Positions 1-7,039 of a DNA stretch of 64,000 nt are shown piece by piece. The first letter of the stretch is position 1; every line of letters begins with the position of its first letter. Under the pieces are notes generated by a model. That model saw nothing but the letters and a program-made list of their open reading frames with translations. It had not been told where the DNA came from and ran no database searches. A program made the position numbers and the translations under genes. The DNA comes from an uncultured Lachnospiraceae bacterium (lineage in GTDB: Bacteria; Bacillota; Clostridia; Lachnospirales; Lachnospiraceae). The stretch covers positions 1 through 64,000 of the forward strand of contig CAJTWM010000013.1 in NCBI GenBank assembly GCA_910579805.1. Reading direction: 5' to 3'.

Positions 1-30
1 TCCTGAGCCAGGATCAAACTCTCATTTTCA
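1..30 (-). rRNA. 16S rRNA gene, 5' end only
   Basis: The first 25 bases are the reverse complement of the universal 16S start (AGAGTTTGATCCTGGCTCAG). The gene runs off the left edge of the window, so only the first ~25-30 nt are present. The exact mature 5' end cannot be set. Confidence 0.95.
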
Positions 31-318
31 TTTGTCCCTTCCAGTTCAACTGGCTTTACTGTTTTTTAGGTTGTATCTTCCGGCCTCCCTTTCAGGATGC
101 CTCCGATACCGTTCTTCTGAATTTTTCTGACAGTCAGGCTCCTCTTCCGGATCCCTTCCTGTCTGGAATATTCAGGGTTGCATTACTGTTTATTTGTCAA
201 GGTCCGTCAGGGCTTTCACCTGTAGGGGACCGGAGTCCTCCTGCTTTTTCAACTGGTAATCCTTTTAGAAATACCATATAAACTATGGATCCGTCATAAC
301 TAAGCAACAAATCCACAG
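31..318 (-). promoter_or_regulatory. rRNA operon leader between tRNA-Ser(GGA) and 16S
   Basis: Non-coding spacer read on the minus strand toward 16S. It contains a TTGACA hexamer (complement of 195-200), but I do not see a well-spaced -10 after it. It may be leader RNA transcribed from further upstream, or hold a promoter of its own. No ORF worth calling. Confidence 0.4.
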
Positions 319-407
319 CGGAGAAGGAGGGATTTGAACCCTCGCGCCGCTATTAACGACCTGCACCCTTTCCAGGGGTGTCCCTTCAGCCTCTTGGGTA
401 CTTCTCC
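319..407 (-). tRNA. tRNA-Ser (anticodon GGA)
   Basis: Class II tRNA of 89 nt. The acceptor stem GGAGAAG/CTTCTCC pairs perfectly, the anticodon loop CTGGAAA is closed by CACCC/GGGTG, there is a long variable arm and the T loop is GTTCAAAT. The discriminator base is G, as expected for serine. CCA is not encoded. It lies 50 nt from a second serine tRNA and upstream of 16S. Confidence 0.95.
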
Positions 408-456
408 AAGCTGAATATATGCTTATATTAAATTACCGGGGAGAGTGTATCTCCAG

Positions 457-542
457 CGGAGAGGATGGGATTCGAACCCATGCGCCCTTTCGGACAAACG
501 GTTTTCAAGACCGCCTCGTTATGACCACTTCGATACCTCTCC
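457..542 (-). tRNA. tRNA-Ser (anticodon TGA)
   Basis: Class II tRNA of 86 nt. Acceptor stem GGAGAGG/CCTCTCC, anticodon loop CTTGAAA (anticodon TGA) closed by GCGGT/ACCGT, long variable arm, T loop GTTCGAAT and discriminator G. CCA is not encoded. Probably co-transcribed with the adjacent tRNA-Ser(GGA). Confidence 0.95.
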
Positions 543-650
543 ATGTCGTTGCCTTCGTAGTTTCTCACGTCAGCGCAAAATCTAGTATATCCATGTTATA
601 CCTTTTTGTCAACAACTTTTTTCAACTTTTTTATATTTTTTTCTTCCGCC

Positions 651-1361
651 TTAAACAGAGTCCAAAAAAACCTTTGCAATCTGCAGATCTTCCGGCGTTG
701 TGATCTTTATATTACGGTAATTTCCTTCTATCAATTTTACCGCCGTATCTGTAAAATACTCCACCACCATGGCGTCGTCCGTTACAAGGACTCCTTTCCC
801 CTTTAAAAGATCTTCTTCTTTTATCAATCTCTCATAAGCTTTCTTCACCAGTTCAAAAGTAAATACTTGCGGCGTCTGTATCGTCCATACGGTGTCTCTT
901 CTGGGCGTTTCTTTGGAAAATCCGTTATCATCGGCAATCTTGATCGTGTCCTTTACCGGCATTCCCACAACGCAGGCTCCAAACTGCTCCACCGCCTGCC
1001 TTGCCCGCTCCAAAGACGCCTGATCCAAAAAAGGCCGCGCTCCGTCATGGATAAACAGATAGCCGCATTCTTCTACAGCGCCGATACCATTCCAGACAGA
1101 ATGGTATCTTTCCCTGCCCCCCTGCACGATCCTGCTTACCTTTTTGAATCCGTATTTTTCCACCACTTCTTTTCGGCAGTATTCCTCTTCTCCTTCCCCT
1201 ACGACAAGCACTACTTCATCTATAAAACTTTCTTCCATAGTCCGCAGGCAGTAAAATAACACCGGTTTTCCCCCCATCAGTAAATACTGCTTATGCACGC
1301 TGCTTTGCATACGCTTTCCCTGCCCGGCCGCCAGTACCACCGCTACATTTCTTTTCAACAT
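651..1361 (-). CDS. ispD: 2-C-methyl-D-erythritol 4-phosphate cytidylyltransferase
   Basis: Third enzyme of the non-mevalonate (MEP) isoprenoid pathway: it transfers CMP from CTP to MEP in the cytosol. The N-terminus has the nucleotide-binding signature AVVLAAGQGKRM (residues 7-18). The IspD-typical segments HDGARPF (~101-107) and ETPRRDTVWTIQTPQVF (~152) follow. The length of 236 residues is normal. Its ATG overlaps the tsaD stop codon by one base (TGATG), so the two are probably translationally coupled in one operon. It is the last gene before the tRNA/rRNA block. Confidence 0.96.
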   Translation of the reverse strand: MLKRNVAVVLAAGQGKRMQSSVHKQYLLMGGKPVLFYCLRTMEESFIDEVVLVVGEGEEEYCRKEVVEKYGFKKVSRIVQGGRERYHSVWNGIGAVEECGYLFIHDGARPFLDQASLERARQAVEQFGACVVGMPVKDTIKIADDNGFSKETPRRDTVWTIQTPQVFTFELVKKAYERLIKEEDLLKGKGVLVTDDAMVVEYFTDTAVKLIEGNYRNIKITTPEDLQIAKVFLDSV

Positions 1362-2386
1362 CAGCGCTCTCCTAATTTCAGATTCGGTACGGCATTCAGA
1401 TCAAACCCATGTCTCGTACCTTTCAAATATTCATAATATCCTGCCGATCCTATCATTGCCGCGTTGTCCGTACATAAAAGCGGCGACGGATGGAAAAATG
1501 CGATCCCTCTTTTTTGGCATTCCGTCCTAAAAGCGCTGCGAAGGGAAGAATTAGACGCGACGCCCCCCGCAATGGCAAACTTCCGGTAACCATATTCCTT
1601 TACTGCTGCCAGAGAATGTTCTACCAGCACGTCAATGACCGCTTTTTGGAAAGATGCCGCCACATCGGCGGTATTTACGGTCTCTCCTTTCATTTCACAG
1701 GAATTCAGATAATTTAAGACCGCAGACTTTAATCCGCTGAAACTAAAATCATAGGGATTGTCTTCTACCTTTGCTCTCGGAAAATGAATTGCATCGGGAT
1801 TGCCCTCTTGGGACAGTTTATCGATTTTGGGGCCTCCCGGATACCCAAGGCCGATTGCCCTTGCCACTTTATCAAAAGCCTCTCCCGCCGCGTCGTCCCT
1901 TGTACGTCCTATGATCTCATATTCGCCGTAATCTTTCACGATTACAAGATGGGAATGGCCTCCTGAAGCAACCAAACATACAAAAGGCGGTTCCAGTTCC
2001 TTGTTTTCAATGAAATTAGCGCTGATATGCCCCTCAATATGATGCACGCCGATCAAAGGCAGCCCGGTGGCAAAGCTGATCGCCTTGGCAGCGGACACCC
2101 CTACCAAAAGGGCGCCTACCAGACCCGGACCGTAAGTAACCGCAACGGCGTCTATCTCTTTCAGTGTAACGCCGGCAGACAAAAGCGCCTCTTCTATGAC
2201 CTGATTTATTTTTTCGATATGTTTCCGTGAAGCGATCTCCGGCACTACTCCTCCGTACACGGTATGTAGATCGATCTGCGAAAAAATTACGTTTGATAAT
2301 ACCTGCCTGCCGTCCTTTACTACTGCCGCTGCAGTTTCATCGCAGGAACTTTCTATGGCTAATATAAGAATTTCTTTCCCTTCCAT
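1361..2386 (-). CDS. tsaD: tRNA N6-adenosine threonylcarbamoyltransferase
   Basis: Transfers the threonylcarbamoyl group to A37 of ANN-reading tRNAs, the last step of t6A synthesis, in complex with TsaB and TsaE, both also encoded here. It has the Kae1/ASKHA-fold start LAIESSCDETAAAVV and the metal-binding HHIEGH motif (~residue 115). It also shows the SGGHSHLV loop and the C-terminal GGVASNSSLR and CTDNAAMIG segments. The frame is open to a TTG at 2410, but I chose the ATG at 2386. That start gives the usual family N-terminus and follows the upstream stop by 13 nt. 341 residues. Confidence 0.96.
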   Translation of the reverse strand: MEGKEILILAIESSCDETAAAVVKDGRQVLSNVIFSQIDLHTVYGGVVPEIASRKHIEKINQVIEEALLSAGVTLKEIDAVAVTYGPGLVGALLVGVSAAKAISFATGLPLIGVHHIEGHISANFIENKELEPPFVCLVASGGHSHLVIVKDYGEYEIIGRTRDDAAGEAFDKVARAIGLGYPGGPKIDKLSQEGNPDAIHFPRAKVEDNPYDFSFSGLKSAVLNYLNSCEMKGETVNTADVAASFQKAVIDVLVEHSLAAVKEYGYRKFAIAGGVASNSSLRSAFRTECQKRGIAFFHPSPLLCTDNAAMIGSAGYYEYLKGTRHGFDLNAVPNLKLGER

Positions 2387-2399
2387 CTCTTTTCCATTC

Positions 2400-2969
2400 C
2401 TAATCGGCAAGATCCCAGCCGTATATCTTCCAGTGGCCTGCCTCGTCCTTTCTTAATATAAATACTTCCTGCGTATTCGTCTTTTTATTTCCTTTCCGCA
2501 GATAAAAGGTACAATAAAGCCTTGCCCAGTCATAGCCGTCTTCGCTGAACATAAACACATCCGTACTTGAAGACGTCTTATATCCGGTTATAACATAACC
2601 GTCGCTTTTGAATTTTTCTATGTCGTCTTTCAGATCCTGCAGGTAGCTTTCCTGCGTTTTCGCCGCTATCAGCTCTTCGTCGTACAATTCCTGAATTTTA
2701 AGAGCCATCGCTTCCAGCTCCTCATCCGTATACTTTTCACTATAAAAACATTGGGATATTTCCGCAAAATAACGCACTACCTCTTTCGGCGTGGGCGGAT
2801 AATTCCTTTCCAGATTCTTTAAAAGTACATCCTGTACTTTTGTGACTGCCACATTTTCCGCCTCTTCCCTCGTTTTCGCACGATTAGCCAGATAATAATA
2901 AAATCCCACTACCGCACATACTAAAACAATCAGGATCAGCATTCCCTGCGTTCCTTTAAATCTCTTCAT
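2400..2969 (-). CDS. Conserved single-pass membrane protein (DUF6715-like)
   Basis: 189 residues. A basic N-terminus (MKRFKGTQG) leads into one hydrophobic helix at about residues 9-28 (LILIVLVCAVVGFYYYL). An acidic, helical middle and a beta-rich C-terminal domain ending KIYGWDLAD follow. There is no lipobox, so it is probably anchored with the bulk outside. It resembles a small Lachnospiraceae family that I recall as DUF6715; that name is from memory and should be treated as tentative. Function unknown. It sits between rnz and tsaD and ends 13 nt before the tsaD start, so it belongs to the same transcript. Confidence 0.75.
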   Translation of the reverse strand: MKRFKGTQGMLILIVLVCAVVGFYYYLANRAKTREEAENVAVTKVQDVLLKNLERNYPPTPKEVVRYFAEISQCFYSEKYTDEELEAMALKIQELYDEELIAAKTQESYLQDLKDDIEKFKSDGYVITGYKTSSSTDVFMFSEDGYDWARLYCTFYLRKGNKKTNTQEVFILRKDEAGHWKIYGWDLAD

Positions 2970-3095
2970 AACCCGCCTCCATTCTCATCTGACACGGCGT
3001 TTTGTTCTGATGCCATCATCCCACTGGAAATGAAAGTGCCAGAGGGTGTTTCAAAAATCATCCGCGCCGGCGCCATACCCGGCGCCATTTGAAAT

Positions 3096-4007
3096 TTAGT
3101 CGTCGCTGAATTTCAATTCTATGCTCTTCCCGTCTTTTCCTGCGGTCGCCCGAGGAAAAATTTTCCTTGTCGCGGGCATAAATTCCTCCGCATAAGTGAG
3201 GGACGGGCTGTAATGCGTCAGCCACAACTCCGCAACTTCCGCCGCCTTGGCCAGTTTTGCCGCCTCAAAAAAAGTCATATGTTTATGCTCTTTTGCCTTT
3301 TCCTGTTTATCTGCTTCCCCATACATTCCTTCGCAGATAAACAAATCCGCGCCTGCCGCGTTTTTTACGATACTGTCCGTAGGCCTCGTATCGGTACAAT
3401 ATGTTACCTTCAGTCCTTTTCGCGCTTCTCCAAGTACCATTTCCGGCGTCAATACGCCGTTCTCAGCCTCAATGGTCTCTCCCTTCTGCAGACGGTTCCA
3501 GTATTTTTTTTCAATTCCCAGCTCCAGCGCTCTTTCCAATTGGAATTTTCCTTTTCGTTCCACCACGATACTATAACCGTAACAAACTACATTATGGTTC
3601 ACACGAAAAGCTTCGATCCGGAATCCGTCAAAAGAGAAGGTCTGCTCAGGCTCGGTAATCTCCATACATTCTATTTCAAAGGGCAGTTCCGGAGCGATCA
3701 CGCGAAGCGCCGACACCACTCTTGTCAGTCCTTTGGGGCCTATGATCAAAAGCGGCTCCGTCCTTTCGGCATTTCCCATCGTCAGCAGCATCCCCGGCAG
3801 CCCGCTTACATGATCCGCATGAAAATGGGTAAAACAGATCACGTCGATGGGTTTCGGACTCCAGCCTTTCTCTTTCATCGCAATCTGCGTACCCTCCCCG
3901 CAGTCAATCAAAATACTTTTTCCATTATATCTTGCCATCAGCGAGGTCAGCCACCGATAAGGTAAGGGCATCATCCCTCCCGTTCCTAACAAACAAATAT
4001 CCAACAT
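3096..4007 (-). CDS. rnz: Ribonuclease Z (metallo-beta-lactamase fold)
   Basis: Endonuclease that trims the 3' trailer of pre-tRNAs, mainly those without an encoded CCA; the two tRNA-Ser genes in this window lack CCA. 303 residues, the short (tRNase ZS) class. It has the zinc-binding THFHADHVSGLPG motif (~60-72), DCGEGTQ near residue 35, CTDTRPT (~210) and a late LTHYSPS histidine (~264). The start ATG gives the family N-terminus LDICLLGTGG. A GC-rich hairpin lies just past the stop (about 3065-3090). Confidence 0.93.
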   Translation of the reverse strand: MLDICLLGTGGMMPLPYRWLTSLMARYNGKSILIDCGEGTQIAMKEKGWSPKPIDVICFTHFHADHVSGLPGMLLTMGNAERTEPLLIIGPKGLTRVVSALRVIAPELPFEIECMEITEPEQTFSFDGFRIEAFRVNHNVVCYGYSIVVERKGKFQLERALELGIEKKYWNRLQKGETIEAENGVLTPEMVLGEARKGLKVTYCTDTRPTDSIVKNAAGADLFICEGMYGEADKQEKAKEHKHMTFFEAAKLAKAAEVAELWLTHYSPSLTYAEEFMPATRKIFPRATAGKDGKSIELKFSDD

Positions 4008-4107
4008 ATTCCGCTCTCCGTTTCCGCTTGAATTTCCTTGGCAAATGCAAAACAGGACCGATCTTGTTTCTCCCGTCCGCCTGCCGAAATGAAGAACGAT
4101 GATTTAG

Positions 4108-4356
4108 TCACAACAGTTCCGATTCCGTTCTTCCCTTCACCGGAATTTTAAACTTTCCGATGATCTTGTCATAACACGGTTCGCACAGATCGAATTCCTC
4201 CGTCTGCCCGTCTTTCCCGCTAAAATATCCGAAAGTATGCTTACATTCAATACTCTCTTCTTTTAAAATTCCATTTTCCACCAGCAATTCCCTGCCGCAG
4301 CAATTACAAACCGCCGAAATCAATACGGCTTCTTTCGCTTCTGAATATGCTCTCAT
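4108..4356 (-). CDS. Small zinc-ribbon-like protein
   Basis: 82 residues with two cysteine pairs: CNCCG near residues 17-21 and CEPCYD near 58-63, with Cys/His (ECKH) between them. This pattern suggests one bound zinc. A GGGGAG ribosome site lies 5 nt upstream of the ATG. It lies between rimI and rnz in the t6A/tRNA-processing block on the same strand. I do not recognise a named family. It may be a structural or nucleic-acid-binding zinc ribbon, but nothing shows its role. Confidence 0.65.
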   Translation of the reverse strand: MRAYSEAKEAVLISAVCNCCGRELLVENGILKEESIECKHTFGYFSGKDGQTEEFDLCEPCYDKIIGKFKIPVKGRTESELL

Positions 4357-4567
4357 CTTCGCTCCCCTCTTTCCTGTCCGGCGGATCTATCCCACCGGCC
4401 TGCTCTGAATCTGGGAAGTCAGAAACCTTTTCTTTTCCCCTTCCCGTCATACTGCCTATAACGTCAGCGTCATATATGGCGCATAGGATCCGGACCATAC
4501 TATGACTGCTCATCTATTATAGCTTGGGAAACTCATGAAAAACAGTGGTAATTCTTCCGCCTGTTTC

Positions 4568-5026
4568 CTATCTCTTCCACATAATGATAGCGTCCTCTTT
4601 GGGGTGTTCGTAAAATCCCCTGCGGATTCCCTCCGAAATAAAACCAAGTTTTTCATATACATGGATCGCCGCCGCATTACCGACTCTTACTTCCAGCGTA
4701 TAAGCCGTAATCCCCCTCTTTTTTCCTTCCTCCATCAAAAAACGTAGCAATGCCGTGCCGATTCCTTTTCCTCTTTGAGAAGCCTCTACGACTATATTAG
4801 TTATATCGCCTTCTCCAAGGATATTCATAACGCCTCCGGAACCGATTATTTTTCCGTGACGGGAAGTCTCCGCCTCTTCCGTCATTTCCGCCACTACATA
4901 AAAAGAATGTTCATTCCTTATCATATTCAAAAAGTCTTCCGGACGCCAGGGCATGGAAAATGTCTCCTTTTCTATCCTGCTCACTGCCTCCACGTCCTTC
5001 TCTTCCATCAAACGAAACGCTATCAT
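4568..5026 (-). CDS. rimI: Ribosomal protein S18 alanine N-acetyltransferase
   Basis: GNAT acetyltransferase of 152 residues. It has the RimI start FRLMEEKDVEAVSRIEKETF, an ETFSMPW motif and the acetyl-CoA loop QRGKGIGTALL (~96). The C-terminal segment LEVRVGNAAAIHVYEKLGF is also typical. It acetylates the N-terminal alanine of S18. It commonly sits beside tsaB and tsaE, as here. I chose the ATG at 5026, preceded by GGGAG at 5 nt. The ATG 12 nt earlier is part of the hairpin-RBS type sequence ATGGGAGT seen at several genes in this window. Confidence 0.93.
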   Translation of the reverse strand: MIAFRLMEEKDVEAVSRIEKETFSMPWRPEDFLNMIRNEHSFYVVAEMTEEAETSRHGKIIGSGGVMNILGEGDITNIVVEASQRGKGIGTALLRFLMEEGKKRGITAYTLEVRVGNAAAIHVYEKLGFISEGIRRGFYEHPKEDAIIMWKR

Positions 5027-5057
5027 TCTGACTCCCATTTACACACAAAAATATCAT

Positions 5058-5780
5058 CTATGATTTTTCAAGCCTTTCCCGCTCCGCCTGCGACATACGC
5101 AGATATTCCGGTTCATGTTCGGCCGCCGTTTGTATTTTCCCCTGTTCTAAGTAGATCCTTCCCAGCGCTCCGACGCTTGCCGCACGCTGTCTGTTCATAT
5201 GTGCGGGAGCAAACGAATAAGGTACTTTTATGTTTGCCGCAATGTCCTCTTTAAAAACGGGTACGCCGTCGCCTAAAAAAATGACCTCTTCCCCTGCTTC
5301 ATTTAAAAATCCAATCAGTTCGTCAATGGAAACGGCGCACTGACTTTTTATCACCTCCAGCTCCCATTGTCCCTCCTGCCGTCTAAAACGGTAGACCCCC
5401 GTATATACCTGATTTCTTCTCGCATCCATGATAGGACATATATATTTCTCTACCCCGTAAAGATTAAAAGCCAGCCCGTCTACAGTAGGTACGGCAATCA
5501 AAGGCTTTTCCAGCGCAAGCCCAAGCCCCTTTGCCGTTGCCGAGCCGATGCGCAGCCCGGTGAAAGATCCCGGCCCCGCCGACACGGCGATCGCATCGAT
5601 ACTGTCAAGTTCAAGCTCGGTCATCTTTTTTATTTCTTCCAGCATAGGAAGTAAGGTCTGGGAATGCGTTTTTTTGTAATTGACCGTATATTCTGCAGTC
5701 AGTTCGTCTCCGCATATAACGGCTACCGAAGCGACCAGTCCCGAACTGTCTATCGCCAGTATTTTTTTCTTTTCTTCCAT
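5058..5780 (-). CDS. tsaB: tRNA threonylcarbamoyladenosine biosynthesis protein TsaB
   Basis: ASKHA-fold partner of TsaD, needed to assemble the t6A complex. It has the N-terminal ILAIDSSGLVASVAV, the THSQTLLPMLEE segment, and the diagnostic AVSAGPGSFTGLRIG (~70-85). 240 residues from the ATG at 5780, which has GGGAG 5 nt upstream. An in-frame ATG at 5810 would add ten residues unlike the family. The ribosome site is the end of a hairpin-RBS repeat (about 5783-5812). It lies 31 nt upstream of rimI and 44 nt downstream of tsaE. Confidence 0.94.
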   Translation of the reverse strand: MEEKKKILAIDSSGLVASVAVICGDELTAEYTVNYKKTHSQTLLPMLEEIKKMTELELDSIDAIAVSAGPGSFTGLRIGSATAKGLGLALEKPLIAVPTVDGLAFNLYGVEKYICPIMDARRNQVYTGVYRFRRQEGQWELEVIKSQCAVSIDELIGFLNEAGEEVIFLGDGVPVFKEDIAANIKVPYSFAPAHMNRQRAASVGALGRIYLEQGKIQTAAEHEPEYLRMSQAERERLEKS

Positions 5781-5812
5781 TCTTGCTCCCATCTGTCCGC
5801 TTTTGCGCACAT
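5774..5812 (-). repeat. Hairpin-RBS repeat, B type, in front of tsaB
   Basis: On the minus strand: an imperfect stem GTGCGC-AAAA-GCGGAC followed directly by AGATGGGAGCAAGA and the tsaB ATG. It matches the B-type element found perfectly paired at panC and in tandem at 42935-43061. The element supplies the GGGAG ribosome site of tsaB. Confidence 0.6.
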
Positions 5813-5824
5813 ATCCGCCTATCG

Positions 5825-6256
5825 TTACCCTATTTCCTGCCAGATTATTTTTCTATAATCGAAGCCTTTTTGCAAGTCTTTTTCAATGGTGATCTGTAAA
5901 AACTTTTCAGGCAGAAGTTCTCGGATCAAATCCGCCCACTCTATCATGCAGACTCCTTCACCATAAAAATAATCTTCATAGCCGATCTCTTCCATTTCCT
6001 CTACGTCGGAAATACGGTACACATCAAAATGATAAAAAGGAAGTCTTCCTTCTTCGTAAACCTGCACGATCGTAAAAGTAGGGCTGTTCACCGGCTCCCT
6101 GATCCCAAGGCCCGCCGCTACCCCTTTCGTAAAGACCGTCTTTCCTACGCCAAGATCCCCGATCAGCGTAAAAATCTGGCCTTTCTCTGCCTCTTCTCCC
6201 AATTTCCTGCCGATCTCAAAGGTTTCTTCTTCCCTGTTGGTTTCATATATTCTCAT
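5825..6256 (-). CDS. tsaE: tRNA threonylcarbamoyladenosine biosynthesis ATPase TsaE
   Basis: P-loop ATPase that drives turnover of the TsaBD complex. It has Walker A GDLGVGKTVFTKG, the VNSPTFTIVQVYE segment, FYHFDVYRI and the C-terminal MIEWADLI. 143 residues from the ATG at 6256, which has GGAGG 5 nt upstream. The frame stays open to 6403, but the extra 49 residues are the translation of an intergenic repeat and are unlike the family. It is the first gene of the t6A block. Confidence 0.94.
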   Translation of the reverse strand: MRIYETNREEETFEIGRKLGEEAEKGQIFTLIGDLGVGKTVFTKGVAAGLGIREPVNSPTFTIVQVYEEGRLPFYHFDVYRISDVEEMEEIGYEDYFYGEGVCMIEWADLIRELLPEKFLQITIEKDLQKGFDYRKIIWQEIG

Positions 6257-6430
6257 GCTAACCTCCATGATTCCGCTCTGCGGAATCTCAAATCCGTGTG
6301 AAAAACGCCCGTTTTTGGCGTTTTTCGGCGTGAAATATAGTACTTCTCCGCGAAATGCCCTCTGGCATGAGCGGCTAGAAGTACTTTTCACGCTAACTCC
6401 CATCCGCCTGCTTTAGCAGGGGTCTTTTCC
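6257..6430 (-). repeat. Composite repeat ahead of tsaE (hairpin-RBS B + spacer palindromes + hairpin-RBS A)
   Basis: Read on the minus strand: a B-type stem CCTGC-TAAA-GCAGG, then GGATGGGAGTTAGCGTG. Next come paired arms around AAGTACTTCTAGCCGCTCAT and GGAGAAGTACT, then an A-T-rich inverted repeat (AAAAACGCC/GGCGTTTTT). Last is an A-type stem GATTCCGC-AGA-GCGGAATC, then ATGGAGGTTAGC and the tsaE start. The same order of parts recurs at 19749-19975. It has no coding value, although the frame remains open through part of it. Confidence 0.75.
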
Positions 6431-6435
6431 ATAAC

Positions 6436-6915
6436 TTAACCGCGGATCTTCACTTTGGAAGGCGGCATATGGGTGGAAATGATCTCTATCGCTTTCGCCT
6501 TATGTTCTCCCAAATCTTTTTTAGGAAAAATCGAAGCGTTTACGCGCGACGTATATACAATAATGCTTCTCCCTGTAGAGACCGCTTTATACATTTGCTC
6601 CCACGCCTGTTTTTCTTCCGTCCCGCTTTGCGATACGGTAATTCCCTCTTCGTCCAGCCTGTAATGGAGAGGTTCCTTAAAAGCAGGATTGGCAAGCATC
6701 TGCTGTTTGGACCGGATAAAAAGCGTCCATGGAAGATAGCCTAAGATCACGATTCCCGCGATCAGAAAGATCACGCTGTGCCGCATGGAAAACGCTACGA
6801 TCATGAGCGCCCCCACTCCCGTTCCCAAAAGCCCTGATGCGCTTGTATAAGTATGATGCAGCATATAATCATATAAAACGCCCGCATCTATTTTTACGTC
6901 AAATTCTATTTCCAT
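6436..6915 (-). CDS. YcxB-like membrane protein
   Basis: 159 residues. It has a short cytoplasmic N-terminus (EFDVKIDAGVLYDYMLHH), then two adjacent hydrophobic segments at about residues 29-70 that form a helical hairpin. The C-terminal ~85-residue soluble domain contains YRLDEEGITVSQSG and a late SRVNASIFPKKDL. That layout matches YcxB-like proteins of Firmicutes, whose role is unknown. GGAGG precedes the ATG. It sits upstream of tsaE on the same strand, separated by the composite repeat, so it could be co-transcribed. Confidence 0.75.
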   Translation of the reverse strand: MEIEFDVKIDAGVLYDYMLHHTYTSASGLLGTGVGALMIVAFSMRHSVIFLIAGIVILGYLPWTLFIRSKQQMLANPAFKEPLHYRLDEEGITVSQSGTEEKQAWEQMYKAVSTGRSIIVYTSRVNASIFPKKDLGEHKAKAIEIISTHMPPSKVKIRG

Positions 6916-7039
6916 GACCGTCCCTCCGTGTTGCAGATTGATTTTACTAATTCCATTATACCGAAAAAAAGATAAAGTACAAGCATAACAAATAAAACCA
7001 TCGGCATGACTGCCAATGGCTTTGCTATTCTCTGCAACT

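Noticed and set aside
419..703. 94-codon plus-strand ORF at the left edge
   Set aside because: It runs through tRNA-Ser(TGA) on the other strand and then into the ispD 3' end; no ribosome site and no family similarity.
3036..3095. GC-rich hairpin after rnz considered as a terminator
   Set aside because: GGCGCC arms pair but no U-run follows; it may instead be a degenerate relative of the 9014 inverted repeat.
3213..3965. 250-codon plus-strand ORF opposite rnz
   Set aside because: A complete shadow of the ribonuclease Z gene; the translation has no domain and the minus frame has all rnz motifs.
4304..4513. 69-codon minus-strand ORF overlapping the small zinc-ribbon gene
   Set aside because: Low-complexity, charged translation with no ribosome site; it overlaps a better supported gene in another frame.
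6257..6403. 49-residue N-terminal extension of TsaE
   Set aside because: It is the translation of a composite intergenic repeat; a good ribosome site and the family N-terminus lie at 6256.
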